From positions 1 through 39,501 of the forward strand of contig NZ_CALMGQ010000013.1 of assembly GCF_937863595.1 (NCBI RefSeq): 39,501 bases of DNA, given 5' to 3'. Below the pieces are notes generated by a model. It made no database searches and was not told the DNA's origin. It saw nothing but the letters and a program-made list of their open reading frames with translations. The stretch is from an uncultured Cytophaga sp. (GTDB taxonomy: Bacteria > Bacteroidota > Bacteroidia > Cytophagales > Cytophagaceae). The position numbers were made by a program, and so were the translations under genes. Of the stretch, positions 9,942 to 17,729 are shown piece by piece. Numbering within the stretch: the stretch's first letter is position 1; each line of letters starts with the position of its first letter.

Positions 9942-10258
9942 TTGTCAGTTTCCAGTTGCCAGGTACGAGATAAAAGTCCAACGTATCCAATACTGAGTAC
10001 TTAGTAAAAAAAGAAGGCTTCAGATTTTCATCTGAAGCCTTCTTTTTTTGTACTCCATACTGTCAGTTATATCTCAAAAAAAGTTATTTTATTGTTTTGT
10101 AAGCTCTATTTTTCATCAAACGTGCTAGTTATGGATATCTAGAAGTTAAAGCCGTCTTTGTACTTTGTACTCAGTACTCTATACTTTTTTGACTGTCCTC
10201 TGATCACTAACCTCTGTGTACTAAGTCCCCTTGTCTAGTAACTAGAACCTAGCAGCTG
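9942..10258. repeat. Intergenic inverted-arm element, copy B (about 317 bp)
   Basis: Same plan as copy A: left arm (9942-10005) with GTCAGTTTCCAGTTGCCAGG and GTACTTAGTA words, a terminator hairpin, an AT-rich middle, and a right arm (10154-10258) with reverse-complementary words. The right arm is nearly the same as in copy A, apart from a ~14-bp insertion (CCTCTGTGTACTAA) that repeats a neighbouring word. It begins right after the stop codon of the DUF2892-like gene and ends just before the stop codon of the convergent gene at 10263. No gene in it. Confidence 0.75.
10006..10049. terminator. Bidirectional intrinsic terminator between convergent genes
   Basis: A 14-bp perfect stem AGAAGGCTTCAGAT (10012-10025) / ATCTGAAGCCTTCT (10030-10043) with a 4-nt loop, flanked by an A-run and a T-run. 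It serves the efflux operon from the left and the minus-strand gene from the right. Confidence 0.9.
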
Positions 10259-10262
10259 AAAA

Positions 10263-10709
10263 TTATTCTGGTATCAACACATACTCATAATGCGATTCAA
10301 TTGTTCGTTTACCAAAGCGTAATTTATTCTCTTTAATTTCGTAGATGATATCAATATCTTTCATGGATTCATCGTCTTCTTTGATTAATTTGCTTCCGTC
10401 TTCTGATACCCACAAACGCATCTCTAATACATTATCTGGTCGAATCCATTCGGCTGTACTATCTTTATTGATTTTGAAAAGCAAATCTTCAAATTTCTTA
10501 TCGTTTACTACGAGTTTTCCATTTTGATAAAAGCGTTTTACTTTCCATGTCTTATAAAAGTACTCTTTGTGTATAGTAGAATTGCTGTCGCCCGTATCTA
10601 ATGAGAAGAAGATACCTACAGAAAGGAATAATGAGAATAACAATATAATTAGAAACAGAATTCTGAATCGTAGTAATTTTTCAAAAAAAGGATTGGGGTC
10701 TTTACTCAT
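10263..10709 (-). CDS. Hypothetical membrane-anchored protein
   Basis: 148 residues. A short charged N-terminus is followed by one strong transmembrane helix (about 14-37, FRILFLIILLFSLFLSVGIFF). About 110 soluble residues, presumably extracytoplasmic, follow. The soluble part has alternating hydrophobic and charged residues in beta-strand pattern, beginning FYKTWKVKRFYQNGKLVV and ending in paired strands. This is reminiscent of small lipocalin-like domains that start with a conserved Trp, but I do not recognise a family firmly. It is convergent with the efflux operon and stands alone. Confidence 0.7.
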   Translation of the reverse strand: MSKDPNPFFEKLLRFRILFLIILLFSLFLSVGIFFSLDTGDSNSTIHKEYFYKTWKVKRFYQNGKLVVNDKKFEDLLFKINKDSTAEWIRPDNVLEMRLWVSEDGSKLIKEDDESMKDIDIIYEIKENKLRFGKRTIESHYEYVLIPE

Positions 10710-10873
10710 ATTTTGTATAAAACATTTCGGTTAATGAAATATAAAATAGAAATTTGTAGTAATTTTATATGGGTTAACATTTGCCTATACGAGAAATTGT
10801 GAGAAATGTTGATATTCTTTACGATCTTACCTTCTATTAAGATACAAAATAATACCCTTAAGAAATACTACAG

Positions 10874-11761
10874 ATGAAAATACTTAATCCCAAGGAGTTT
10901 GTCGATTATGAAATAATCGATTCAGGGAATTATAAAAAACTGGAACGTTTTGGTGCGTTTATTTTATCTCGCCCTGAACCTCAGGCAGTATGGGATCCTC
11001 AGCTTAGCGAAAAGGACTGGAAGGACAAAGCGCATGCAGAATTTTTACGGGATAAAGCCAATCCAGAGAAAGGCGTTTGGACCTTGAAGAATACCATGAA
11101 GGAACAATGGTTTGTACCTTATAAATTCAAAGGTTTGAATTTGAAGTTTCGTCTGGGATTGTCTGGTTTTAAGCATGTGGGGATATTCCCAGAGCAAGCA
11201 CCCAACTGGGACTATATATATGAAAAGGTTTCTGCAATGAAAACAGAGAAGCCTAAAGTATTGAATTTGTTTGCATATACAGGTGGTGCGTCTATTGCTG
11301 CACGAGCCGCAGGGGCTGAAGTGGTGCACGTGGATTCGGTAAAACAAGTCATAAGTTGGGCACGTGAAAATATGGAAGCCAGCGAATTAACTGATATACG
11401 TTGGGTGGTAGAAGATGCATTGAAATTTGTGAAGCGGGAAGTGAAACGTGGCAATAAATACAATGGTATTATTTTAGATCCACCTGCATATGGACGTGGT
11501 CCAGACGGCGAACGTTGGATTATTGAAGAACACCTCAATGAAATATTGAAATTGTGTGCTGAATTGTTAGATCCTAAGGAACATTTCTATATATTAAATT
11601 TATACGCAATCGGTTTCTCTGCTGTTATTGTTGAAACCTTGATTCATCGTATATATGGCGATGTTAAAAATCTTGAAATAGGGGAGTTGGTTGTTGAAGA
11701 TTCATATCATAAAAAGTTGCCATTGAGTATTTATGGGCGTTTTAGTAATGTGGGGAATTAG
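10874..11761 (+). CDS. Class I SAM-dependent methyltransferase (RlmI/RlmK C-terminal-like)
   Basis: 295 residues. The Rossmann methyltransferase domain covers about 110-290, with SAM-binding motif I VLNLFAYTGGASIAA, the acidic end of strand 2 in VVHVDSVKQ, and motif IV LDPPAYGRG. These resemble the catalytic domain of the RlmI-type rRNA m5C and RlmK-type methyltransferases. The usual N-terminal PUA domain is absent; residues 1-100 are a short unrelated-looking segment. The ordinary RlmI catalytic cysteine motif is not obvious, so the exact target (rRNA, or another RNA) is unassigned. Monocistronic: no partner within 260 bp downstream. Confidence 0.85.
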   Translation: MKILNPKEFVDYEIIDSGNYKKLERFGAFILSRPEPQAVWDPQLSEKDWKDKAHAEFLRDKANPEKGVWTLKNTMKEQWFVPYKFKGLNLKFRLGLSGFKHVGIFPEQAPNWDYIYEKVSAMKTEKPKVLNLFAYTGGASIAARAAGAEVVHVDSVKQVISWARENMEASELTDIRWVVEDALKFVKREVKRGNKYNGIILDPPAYGRGPDGERWIIEEHLNEILKLCAELLDPKEHFYILNLYAIGFSAVIVETLIHRIYGDVKNLEIGELVVEDSYHKKLPLSIYGRFSNVGN

Positions 11762-12018
11762 TGGACAGTTGTCAGTTGTCAGTGGTCAGTAAAAAAAAAT
11801 GTAGTACATGGTTTTTTACTAACTAGTACCGCTGTTGTTGGTGTTTCCGCCAGCACAATGATTTCTATAATGAATTTAAGACAATGCGGTTTACCAAAAA
11901 CTTCAAGCGCTACCTACTTTCTTCTATAAAACCATTTCACTTTAATATAATCATAACCTCTATTATATAATAAACCAGTAAATCCTGACCACTGTTTACT
12001 GACCACAGACCACTGTTT
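11762..12018. repeat. Intergenic element with inverted CAGTGGTCAG word arms
   Basis: The left arm (11762-11790) is a string of AGTTGTCAGT and AGTGGTCAGT words. The right arm (11988-12018) carries CTGACCACTG, ACTGACCACAG and ACCACTG, the reverse complement. It belongs to the same style of element as copies A and B but lacks a clear terminator and has a different middle. It runs right up to the ATG of the next gene at 12023. No gene in it. Confidence 0.55.
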
Positions 12019-12022
12019 TCCC

Positions 12023-13063
12023 ATGTCCGAAATTTCGAAAAAGAAAAACGTTTATAAAATTGGTAAGCCCCTACGCAAGTATCTGACACTGTTTGATCGT
12101 GAGCAGAAAATGCCCTTGACATATACTGATTTAACACGTTTTACAAGTAGAGTTTCTTTAAAAGACAGGAATGGGAAAGATACATTATGGGACAGTGTAT
12201 TTTACAGCCATTCGGATATGGTCGAAATTTACGATGGATTAAAACGAATTTATGCCTTTTTGAAAATTGGTGGCGATTTAAGTGTTACCGAACATTTATT
12301 TATTGATCGTATTGATTTGTGTGTGTATGGAAATACAAAGCCATTTCGTGTTCGTGTAGTGAATCGTATCAACGACAATTTTGATTATTTTTATGTAAAG
12401 GTTGCAGACGCTTCCCGTATTTATGGCTTGGAATTAGAACATATTTTATCTCCCAATAACATCAACTACATTGTAGATGGAGATACCATTATTGAAGATC
12501 ATATTGTGGGTATACCTGGAGATATGTTTATTAAGCAGTATTTAAAATTACTGAGTTTGAATAAAATTCGATTGGCTAAAGAATTTGTAAAATTTAATGA
12601 ACGCTGCTTTGTGCGCTTGTTGGGAGATATGCATTCAAGTAATTATGTTATTGAAATGACACCCGATTTTGAAGAGTTTCATTACCGCATTCGCACCATA
12701 GATTTTGATCAACAATGTTATGAAGGAAATAAGTGGGTATATTTACCTCAATTCTTTAAACAAAATAATGCGCTTATTGATATTGTTAAAGAAGTGTTGA
12801 GTGAAGAAAGTATTCAGCAATATCAGTTTGAAGAAAGAGCGATGATGGCTTCACGAATGAGAGCCAATAAATACCGAATTAAAGAATTGTGGGATGCCGT
12901 AATTCGGGATACCATTGCACCAGCAAGTCATGTTGAAAAATTAAAAACAGACCTAGCTAAACATTATAATGACCCTGATTTTTTAAAATGTAAGCAAATG
13001 GGTGCAATTATCCGTACTAGTTTATATAGGTTGTTAAAAGACACACCAGTACGTAAAAAATAG
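12023..13063 (+). CDS. Hypothetical protein with protein-kinase-like fold motifs
   Basis: 346 residues, no signal peptide or membrane helix. I do not recognise a named family. Several stretches line up with the protein-kinase/aminoglycoside-phosphotransferase fold in the right order: FYVKVADASR with a candidate strand-3 lysine (K126), GLELEH with a candidate helix-C glutamate (near 137-139), a hinge-like IVGIPGDMFI (about 161-170), a catalytic-loop-like LLGDMHSSNYVI (D202, H204, N207) and a metal-binding-like TIDFDQ (D227, D229). That order is what the APH family shows as HGDxHxxN followed by IDF/D. The fold is therefore inferred from motif order; substrate unknown. It follows the methyltransferase in the same direction after 261 bp of repeat-rich sequence. 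Confidence 0.75.
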   Translation: MSEISKKKNVYKIGKPLRKYLTLFDREQKMPLTYTDLTRFTSRVSLKDRNGKDTLWDSVFYSHSDMVEIYDGLKRIYAFLKIGGDLSVTEHLFIDRIDLCVYGNTKPFRVRVVNRINDNFDYFYVKVADASRIYGLELEHILSPNNINYIVDGDTIIEDHIVGIPGDMFIKQYLKLLSLNKIRLAKEFVKFNERCFVRLLGDMHSSNYVIEMTPDFEEFHYRIRTIDFDQQCYEGNKWVYLPQFFKQNNALIDIVKEVLSEESIQQYQFEERAMMASRMRANKYRIKELWDAVIRDTIAPASHVEKLKTDLAKHYNDPDFLKCKQMGAIIRTSLYRLLKDTPVRKK

Positions 13064-13081
13064 CTTTTTTTTCTATAATAC

Positions 13082-13112
13082 TTGTTTTGAAAAAGAAAGA
13101 TATGTACTTTTG
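13082..13112 (+). promoter_or_regulatory. Putative promoter of the tRNA-Arg gene
   Basis: TTG at 13082-13084, then 20 bp, then TACTTTTG at 13105-13112. This is an exact Bacteroidota -7 element at normal spacing. The mature tRNA starts 20 bp further on. Confidence 0.75.
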
Positions 13113-13132
13113 CACTCCCCAATAAGGGAATT

Positions 13133-13206
13133 GGCTTCGTAGCTCAATTGAATAGAGCACCTGATTACGGCTCAGGAGGTTTTAGGTTTGAATCCTAACG
13201 AGGTCA
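13133..13206 (+). tRNA. tRNA-Arg (anticodon ACG)
   Basis: 74 nt, folded by eye. Acceptor stem GGCTTCG (13133-13139) / CGAGGTC (13199-13205) with two G-T pairs; discriminator A at 13206. D arm AGCTCAATTGAATAGAGC. Anticodon stem CCTGA/TCAGG around the loop TTACGGC, giving ACG at 13167-13169. T arm with TAGG/CCTA around TTTGAAT. The CCA end is not encoded. The A at position 34 is expected to be edited to inosine by TadA in bacteria, so it would read CGU, CGC and CGA. Confidence 0.95.
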
Positions 13207-13210
13207 CAGA

Positions 13211-13242
13211 ATGCTTTACAGAGATGTAAAGCATTTTTTTTT
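13211..13242 (+). terminator. Intrinsic terminator of tRNA-Arg
   Basis: A 10-bp perfect stem ATGCTTTACA (13211-13220) / TGTAAAGCAT (13225-13234) with a GAGA loop, followed by a T-run. It starts only 5 nt after the tRNA, so the gene is a single-tRNA transcription unit. Confidence 0.9.
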
Positions 13243-13639
13243 GCCTTATACACATTCAATGTTAATAATTTTATTTTCAGTTTAAGTTTACCTCGGTAAT
13301 GATCATTATGCATCCTAACATGGTTTTTTAAAGTTTTATATATATGTTGTGGTATTATAAAGAGCATTTCGATTTTATATTCAGATAGAACCGTGTTTTA
13401 GGTTTATCTACTTTTTTATTTGGTAATCAGATCGTTACTTATATCCTGAATGCAGGTATTTAGGTTCTTACGTATTAAGTGCTATTTATAAAGTTTAGAA
13501 ATCGTAAGAATATGAAAATTTCAGGCATAGCCTGTTTTAGGATTAATCTCATATCTGCTTTCTTCAACTGCGAATGGCTGGACCTTCTGTTTTTATAGGG
13601 ATTGTACAATATTTTCTTTCTTTTTTTTTATAATTTATA

Positions 13640-13647
13640 TATCTTTG
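13640..13647 (+). promoter_or_regulatory. Putative -7 element of the sugar transporter gene
   Basis: TATCTTTG matches TAnnTTTG exactly, 36 bp upstream of the ATG at 13684. A T-rich tract lies upstream, but no clear TTG at the usual distance. Confidence 0.5.
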
Positions 13648-13683
13648 AAATTACTAACCTAAAATTTTAAACAGTATTTCAAT

Positions 13684-15018
13684 ATGGCAATAGGAGCATC
13701 GTCGGGGAGAGTGAGCAGTGTGTCTTCAGGTTCAAATCAGAACTATAGCACAGCATTGTATTCGTTAATGGTATTGTTTTTCATGTTGGGTTTCATTACC
13801 TGCTTCAACGATATTTTAATTCCATATTTGAAAGTAATGTTTAAGTTGAACTTTGTTCAAGCCAACTTAATCAACTTCTGTTTTTTTGGGGCTTATTTTG
13901 TAATGTCTATTCCGGCTGGTAAACTGGTTGAAAAGCATGGTTACAAAGCGATTATGATATTGGGTTTTGTAATTGCTGCAGTTGGTGCATTTCTATTTTA
14001 TCCAGCCGCAGCTTATAGAGCATATGGTTTGTTCTTAGGTGCATTATTTATTCTTGCTACGGGGATTACTTTGTTGCAAGTTGCAGGCAACCCCTATGTT
14101 GCTGTATTAGGTACACCTGAAACTTCTTCTGCACGTTTGACATTAACACAAGCGTTAAATTCATTGGGCACAACAATCGCTCCTTTAGTAGGTGCGTATT
14201 TTATTTTAAGCCACTTACCAGAGTTGCCAAAAGAAATTACGGATCAAAAAGATTTATCTAAACTTACTCCTGAATTAAATAGCTTGTTAGATGGTATTTT
14301 AGAAAAGACAAATTTGATGTATTTAGAAAATACCTATTTATTTATTGGTGGATTGTTATTATTTATTGGTGGTGCGTTGTTTATTATGAAGTTGCCAGCA
14401 ATTGGTCATGGTGATGGTGAAGTAAGTACGGAAGGTATTGTTGAGAAATCGAGCATTTGGGAATATCGTCATTTAGTTTTGGGTATTGCGGGTATCTTTG
14501 CATATGTGGGTGCTGAAGTAGCTATTGGTAGTCATATCGTTAGTTACCTTCACATGGAAAATGTAATGGCGTTGACCGAGTCTGCTGCAGGCGTTTATAT
14601 TACGTATTATTGGGGAGGTGCAATGGTTGGTCGTTTCTTAGGCACCATCATTTTAGGACAAGTGAATCCAGGTAAATTATTAGGGTTCTATGCAATTATG
14701 GCTATCTTATTGATTGCAATATCTGTATCAACTTCTGGTATCGTTTCAATGTGGTCCTTATTAGCAATCGGTTTCTTTAACTCATTAATGTTCCCAACTA
14801 TCTTTACCTTGTCTATCCGTGGTTTAGGGAAATATACGGAACAAGCTTCTGGGCTATTATGTACTGCAATTGTAGGTGGCGCAGTAATGCCATTGTTATT
14901 CGCTGCCATTGCGGATAATACTCATGGTAATTTAAAGCTTGCAATGATTGTTCCTGCTGTTTGTTATTTATACATTTCTTTCTTCGGATTTAAAGGCCAT
15001 ATTCCTAAAAACGACTAA
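13684..15018 (+). CDS. Sugar:H+ symporter, FucP/GluP-like MFS transporter
   Basis: 444 residues with about 12 transmembrane helices. The N-terminal half carries family features: LGFITCFNDILIPYLK, PAGKLVEKHGYKAIM (the MFS helix 2-3 loop) and QVAGNPYVAVLG with TQALNSLGTTIAPLVG. These are typical of the glucose/galactose (GluP) and fucose (FucP) branch. It carries hexoses into the cytoplasm across the inner membrane. The second half includes YYWGGAMVGRFLG and FFNSLMFPTIFTLSIRGLG. It is a single-gene unit with its own promoter element and terminator. Sugar specificity cannot be set from sequence; in a cellulose degrader, glucose uptake is a natural guess. Confidence 0.92.
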   Translation: MAIGASSGRVSSVSSGSNQNYSTALYSLMVLFFMLGFITCFNDILIPYLKVMFKLNFVQANLINFCFFGAYFVMSIPAGKLVEKHGYKAIMILGFVIAAVGAFLFYPAAAYRAYGLFLGALFILATGITLLQVAGNPYVAVLGTPETSSARLTLTQALNSLGTTIAPLVGAYFILSHLPELPKEITDQKDLSKLTPELNSLLDGILEKTNLMYLENTYLFIGGLLLFIGGALFIMKLPAIGHGDGEVSTEGIVEKSSIWEYRHLVLGIAGIFAYVGAEVAIGSHIVSYLHMENVMALTESAAGVYITYYWGGAMVGRFLGTIILGQVNPGKLLGFYAIMAILLIAISVSTSGIVSMWSLLAIGFFNSLMFPTIFTLSIRGLGKYTEQASGLLCTAIVGGAVMPLLFAAIADNTHGNLKLAMIVPAVCYLYISFFGFKGHIPKND

Positions 15019-15347
15019 TTGTTTTTTTTGATTTAAATATCTTAATAAAATATAGTACACAAAAGCTCTGAGAATTCCTCAGAGCTTTTTTAGTTAATAG
15101 GTAAAAGAACGATTTATATTTATTCAATAATAGAGTCTTTTAACACTACCTCAGGAATACCTAATTAAACATTAATGCAATGCTGAATTACGATATCTGA
15201 ATCACAAATAATTTACTTTTTGCTCTTTTCTGTCTAATTAACTTGAAATGTCAAAATGTATGTTGTAGCATCTTGAGATTAGATCTAGTATTACGTTATA
15301 ATTAATTTATTTTGTATTGGGAAGGAATTTTAAAATAATTAAAAAAA
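15019..15347. other. Intergenic stretch after the sugar transporter gene
   Basis: About 330 bp. Apart from the terminator hairpin at 15061-15090 I see no gene or repeat. Confidence 0.6.
15061..15090 (+). terminator. Intrinsic terminator after the sugar transporter gene
   Basis: A 12-bp perfect stem AAAAGCTCTGAG (15061-15072) / CTCAGAGCTTTT (15078-15089) with a 5-nt loop, continuing into T residues. Confidence 0.88.
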
Positions 15348-15617
15348 ATGGGAAAGTCTGTAATAATATATCAAGCCGATCAGGAAGTTATAGGAAAACA
15401 TCTTAGATCAAATCAATGGATTATGTATTCAGGGAAGTTGACAATTTATGATAGGGAGAAAAGTCCAATTACCTTAAAAATAAAAAGTGAAATATATGAC
15501 TCTTTCCTTTCAATGGGAATGGACGATAAAAAAGAATTTAAAGGTGATTCTGTAACGGAAGTTTATGCCAAGTTGTCTAAATGGTATTATAGCAGAGGCA
15601 TACTATTTAAAAATTAA
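15348..15617 (+). CDS. Small hypothetical protein
   Basis: 89 residues, charged and soluble, with no signal peptide or membrane helix. It starts MGKSVIIYQADQEV and has a central lysine-rich segment (MDDKKEFKGDS). I do not recognise a family. It stands alone, 329 bp after the transporter and 384 bp before the next gene. The start is supported by an A-rich stretch just before the ATG, as is common in Bacteroidota. Coding status rests only on open-frame length and plausible composition. Confidence 0.5.
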   Translation: MGKSVIIYQADQEVIGKHLRSNQWIMYSGKLTIYDREKSPITLKIKSEIYDSFLSMGMDDKKEFKGDSVTEVYAKLSKWYYSRGILFKN

Positions 15618-16001
15618 AAATAGGTAAACACTAGTTTTTAAAAGGTTTTGTATGAATCAATATTTTTTTGATGTGGGAAGGAAGTCGTTGTTAAAATAAA
15701 TCATTAGGGATAATCTGTTCATACAGGCTAACGGTGCAATTTAATAAAAGAGGGGATTTAAGACGGAAATTAATTATATTTTTTTGAAATAATGGCTTGA
15801 AGAGAATAAAACCGATTACAATGATTTACAAGTACGATAAATATTACCCTATAATATTTAGTGATGGTATTGATAAAATAGAACCTGGTTCCGTTTTTAA
15901 TTTTACTTGTGAATAATATGTAGTAAATTACTTATTAGGATTATACAATAAATCAATGGTGCTTTAAATATTTTGCCATTTTAAAGCACCATTGATTGTT
16001 A
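15618..16001. other. Intergenic stretch before the lipoprotein gene
   Basis: About 380 bp. It contains a 31-codon open frame (15821-15916, starting MIYKYDKYYP) that I do not call a gene, and a long perfect hairpin at 15951-15997 listed separately. Nothing else seen. Confidence 0.5.
15951..15997. repeat. 18-bp perfect inverted repeat (hairpin)
   Basis: AATCAATGGTGCTTTAAA (15951-15968) pairs exactly with 15980-15997 around an 11-nt loop. There is no real T-run after the right arm, although the left side is A-rich. It ends 4 nt before the ATG at 16002. It could be a terminator for an upstream transcript, a 5' regulatory hairpin of the following gene, or a mobile-element remnant. Confidence 0.8.
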
Positions 16002-17006
16002 ATGAAAATAATAATGAAGGGTCTAAATAAACAGTTTTCTATATTTTGCTGTATCCTATTTGTTGGATTTTTACTTCATTCCTGTGTAGGAATGCGAAAT
16101 ACGCCTTTAAAGAAGCAACTTATAGAAAGCAATTGCAATCAACAGAATATTTATTCGTACAGAAAAATAGATTTGCCGATAGCTATTTATCCAAATCAAT
16201 TAGATACGCTTTTGTCAACAAAATTTAGTTTTAAAAGTTTAAATGTGGCAAATGCAATTGGCATAGATGAAGACATAGCTAAATATGTTCATCAACTCGA
16301 TACCTATAAGTTAGCCCCTTCGCTTGATAGAAGAATTGAGTTGATAGAACGTTTGCAGAAAATTAATCAACGTGTAAATGTTGCCTCTTTAGAAATATCA
16401 GCAGTTGCAGCAGAGATGGATTGTGAAGAAGAACGCGCAGCACAAATAGCAGTTTACCTAAAAAGAAAAGAAGATGAAGCTGAAACGAAATTTACAGTCG
16501 GTTCTATTATCATTGGTGCTGTAGGTGCTGTGACGGCGGGTGTTTTGTTAGCCAATGGAAATGATGATAATCTGCCTGAGATAATCGGTATTGGCGCAGG
16601 TTTAGCTGAAGCTAGTTTGGGTTTGATGATTTTAACGAATAAACGGAAAGTAGAATTTCACCATACTCGAAATGCACTCAAAGATATATGGGAAGGTCAA
16701 GATAGCTCTACTATTTTTCCAGCACCCGTTTGGTATTATTTAAATTATTATGATAGTAATAATGTGGAACAGCCTTCTTTTAGATATCAAATTATTGATC
16801 GTTGGATGAATTTTGGTCAGATATCTGTAGCCAAACGAAAACGAAAACGAGATTTAATTGATGTGTATTTTGGCTTGGGAGGCAAATATACCTCTGAACA
16901 GTTGTTTAATAGAGCCAATATGTTGGATGAGTTGGAGGCATATATAAATCTTATGAAACAAGATTTAAAAGGCTTAGCCTTGGAATTGGAAAACTTAAAT
17001 CAATAA
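16002..17006 (+). CDS. Hypothetical lipoprotein with a double-helix membrane hairpin
   Basis: 334 residues from the ATG at 16002; a second ATG at 16014 (MKGLNKQF) gives an equally good signal peptide. The signal ends in a lipobox-like FLLHSC, so it is probably a lipoprotein. The mid-region has a heptad-like stretch (about 100-160, KINQRVNVASLEISAVAAEM). Two small-residue-rich hydrophobic segments follow (TVGSIIIGAVGAVTAGVLLA and IGIGAGLAEASLGLMIL), resembling a membrane-inserting glycine-zipper hairpin. The C-terminus is basic, then helical. Family not recognised. The next gene starts 1 nt after its stop, so the two are cotranscribed. Confidence 0.72.
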   Translation: MKIIMKGLNKQFSIFCCILFVGFLLHSCVGMRNTPLKKQLIESNCNQQNIYSYRKIDLPIAIYPNQLDTLLSTKFSFKSLNVANAIGIDEDIAKYVHQLDTYKLAPSLDRRIELIERLQKINQRVNVASLEISAVAAEMDCEEERAAQIAVYLKRKEDEAETKFTVGSIIIGAVGAVTAGVLLANGNDDNLPEIIGIGAGLAEASLGLMILTNKRKVEFHHTRNALKDIWEGQDSSTIFPAPVWYYLNYYDSNNVEQPSFRYQIIDRWMNFGQISVAKRKRKRDLIDVYFGLGGKYTSEQLFNRANMLDELEAYINLMKQDLKGLALELENLNQ

Positions 17007-17007
17007 T

Positions 17008-17466
17008 ATGATGTTGAAACAATTATTCCTTATTATTTTATCTATTATATTCTTTCAACTGAATGCATTTTCTCAACAGTTGAAAGAAACTGAAGTCCCT
17101 AAAATCGTTCGCGATAGTGTGAAAAAAAAATATCCCGAAGTGTATGTCTATGAATGGGAATGGAAAAAGAAGCGCAACGTGTATCAAGCGGAATTTATCA
17201 TTAAAGGCTCAGAATACGAAGCAGATTTTACCAAAGAAGGTATATGGGTAAAAACAGAACGTGATGTGTCCAGAAATGATATTCCTGTTCTTGTATGGGA
17301 ACGTTTTAATACGTCAGAATATGTATCATGGAAAATAGAAGATTTAGAAGAACACAATACGCCTAAATATACATTTGTGTACGCATTTGAATTGTCTTCT
17401 CGGAAAGGAAAGGTGCTGTTGTATTTTTTACCTACGGGAGAACTTCTAGAAACCTTTGTTCAATAA
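17008..17466 (+). CDS. Secreted PepSY-like (BLIP-fold) protein
   Basis: 152 residues. The signal peptide is at about 1-22 (ending LNAFSQQ). The mature part resembles the Bacteroidota PepSY-like repeat: VRDSVKKKYPEVYVYEWEW followed by YQAEFIIKGSEYEADFTKEG, with the usual pattern of a helix and beta-hairpin ending in a 'G.W' turn. A second, weaker copy follows to the end. Proteins of this type are small periplasmic or surface proteins of unknown role. It lies 1 nt after the lipoprotein gene and probably works with it. Confidence 0.75.
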   Translation: MMLKQLFLIILSIIFFQLNAFSQQLKETEVPKIVRDSVKKKYPEVYVYEWEWKKKRNVYQAEFIIKGSEYEADFTKEGIWVKTERDVSRNDIPVLVWERFNTSEYVSWKIEDLEEHNTPKYTFVYAFELSSRKGKVLLYFLPTGELLETFVQ

Positions 17467-17729
17467 CGAATACATCCAATATTCATTTGTCAATAAAATT
17501 ATATATATGTCAATAAAGAACATGTATTCAACATGAAATAGCACTACTGTGTATTGTAATATTTTTTGATTTTTTAAAGTATGAACAACTCTTTCTGAGC
17601 TTGTTAAACTGCGTTAAAAGAGGTATCTTAATTAGATGTTATTAGAAAATCGTTTGTTTAAATGAGCCGATATTTTTTTACCATCAATACATTAAAATAT
17701 TTTTACACATAAATAGAATTCATAAGTTG

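Larger units (their letters stand above)
13207..13683. other. Non-coding stretch between tRNA-Arg and the sugar transporter gene
   Basis: About 480 bp. It holds the tRNA terminator at its left end and a -7 promoter element at its right end. I see no credible gene, repeat or structured RNA in between; the short open frames here lack a plausible start region. Confidence 0.6.

Noticed and set aside
15821..15916. 31-codon open frame starting MIYKYDKYYP in the spacer before the lipoprotein gene
   Set aside because: Too short, no neighbour support, no known family, and composition like the AT-rich spacer; kept only as a note.
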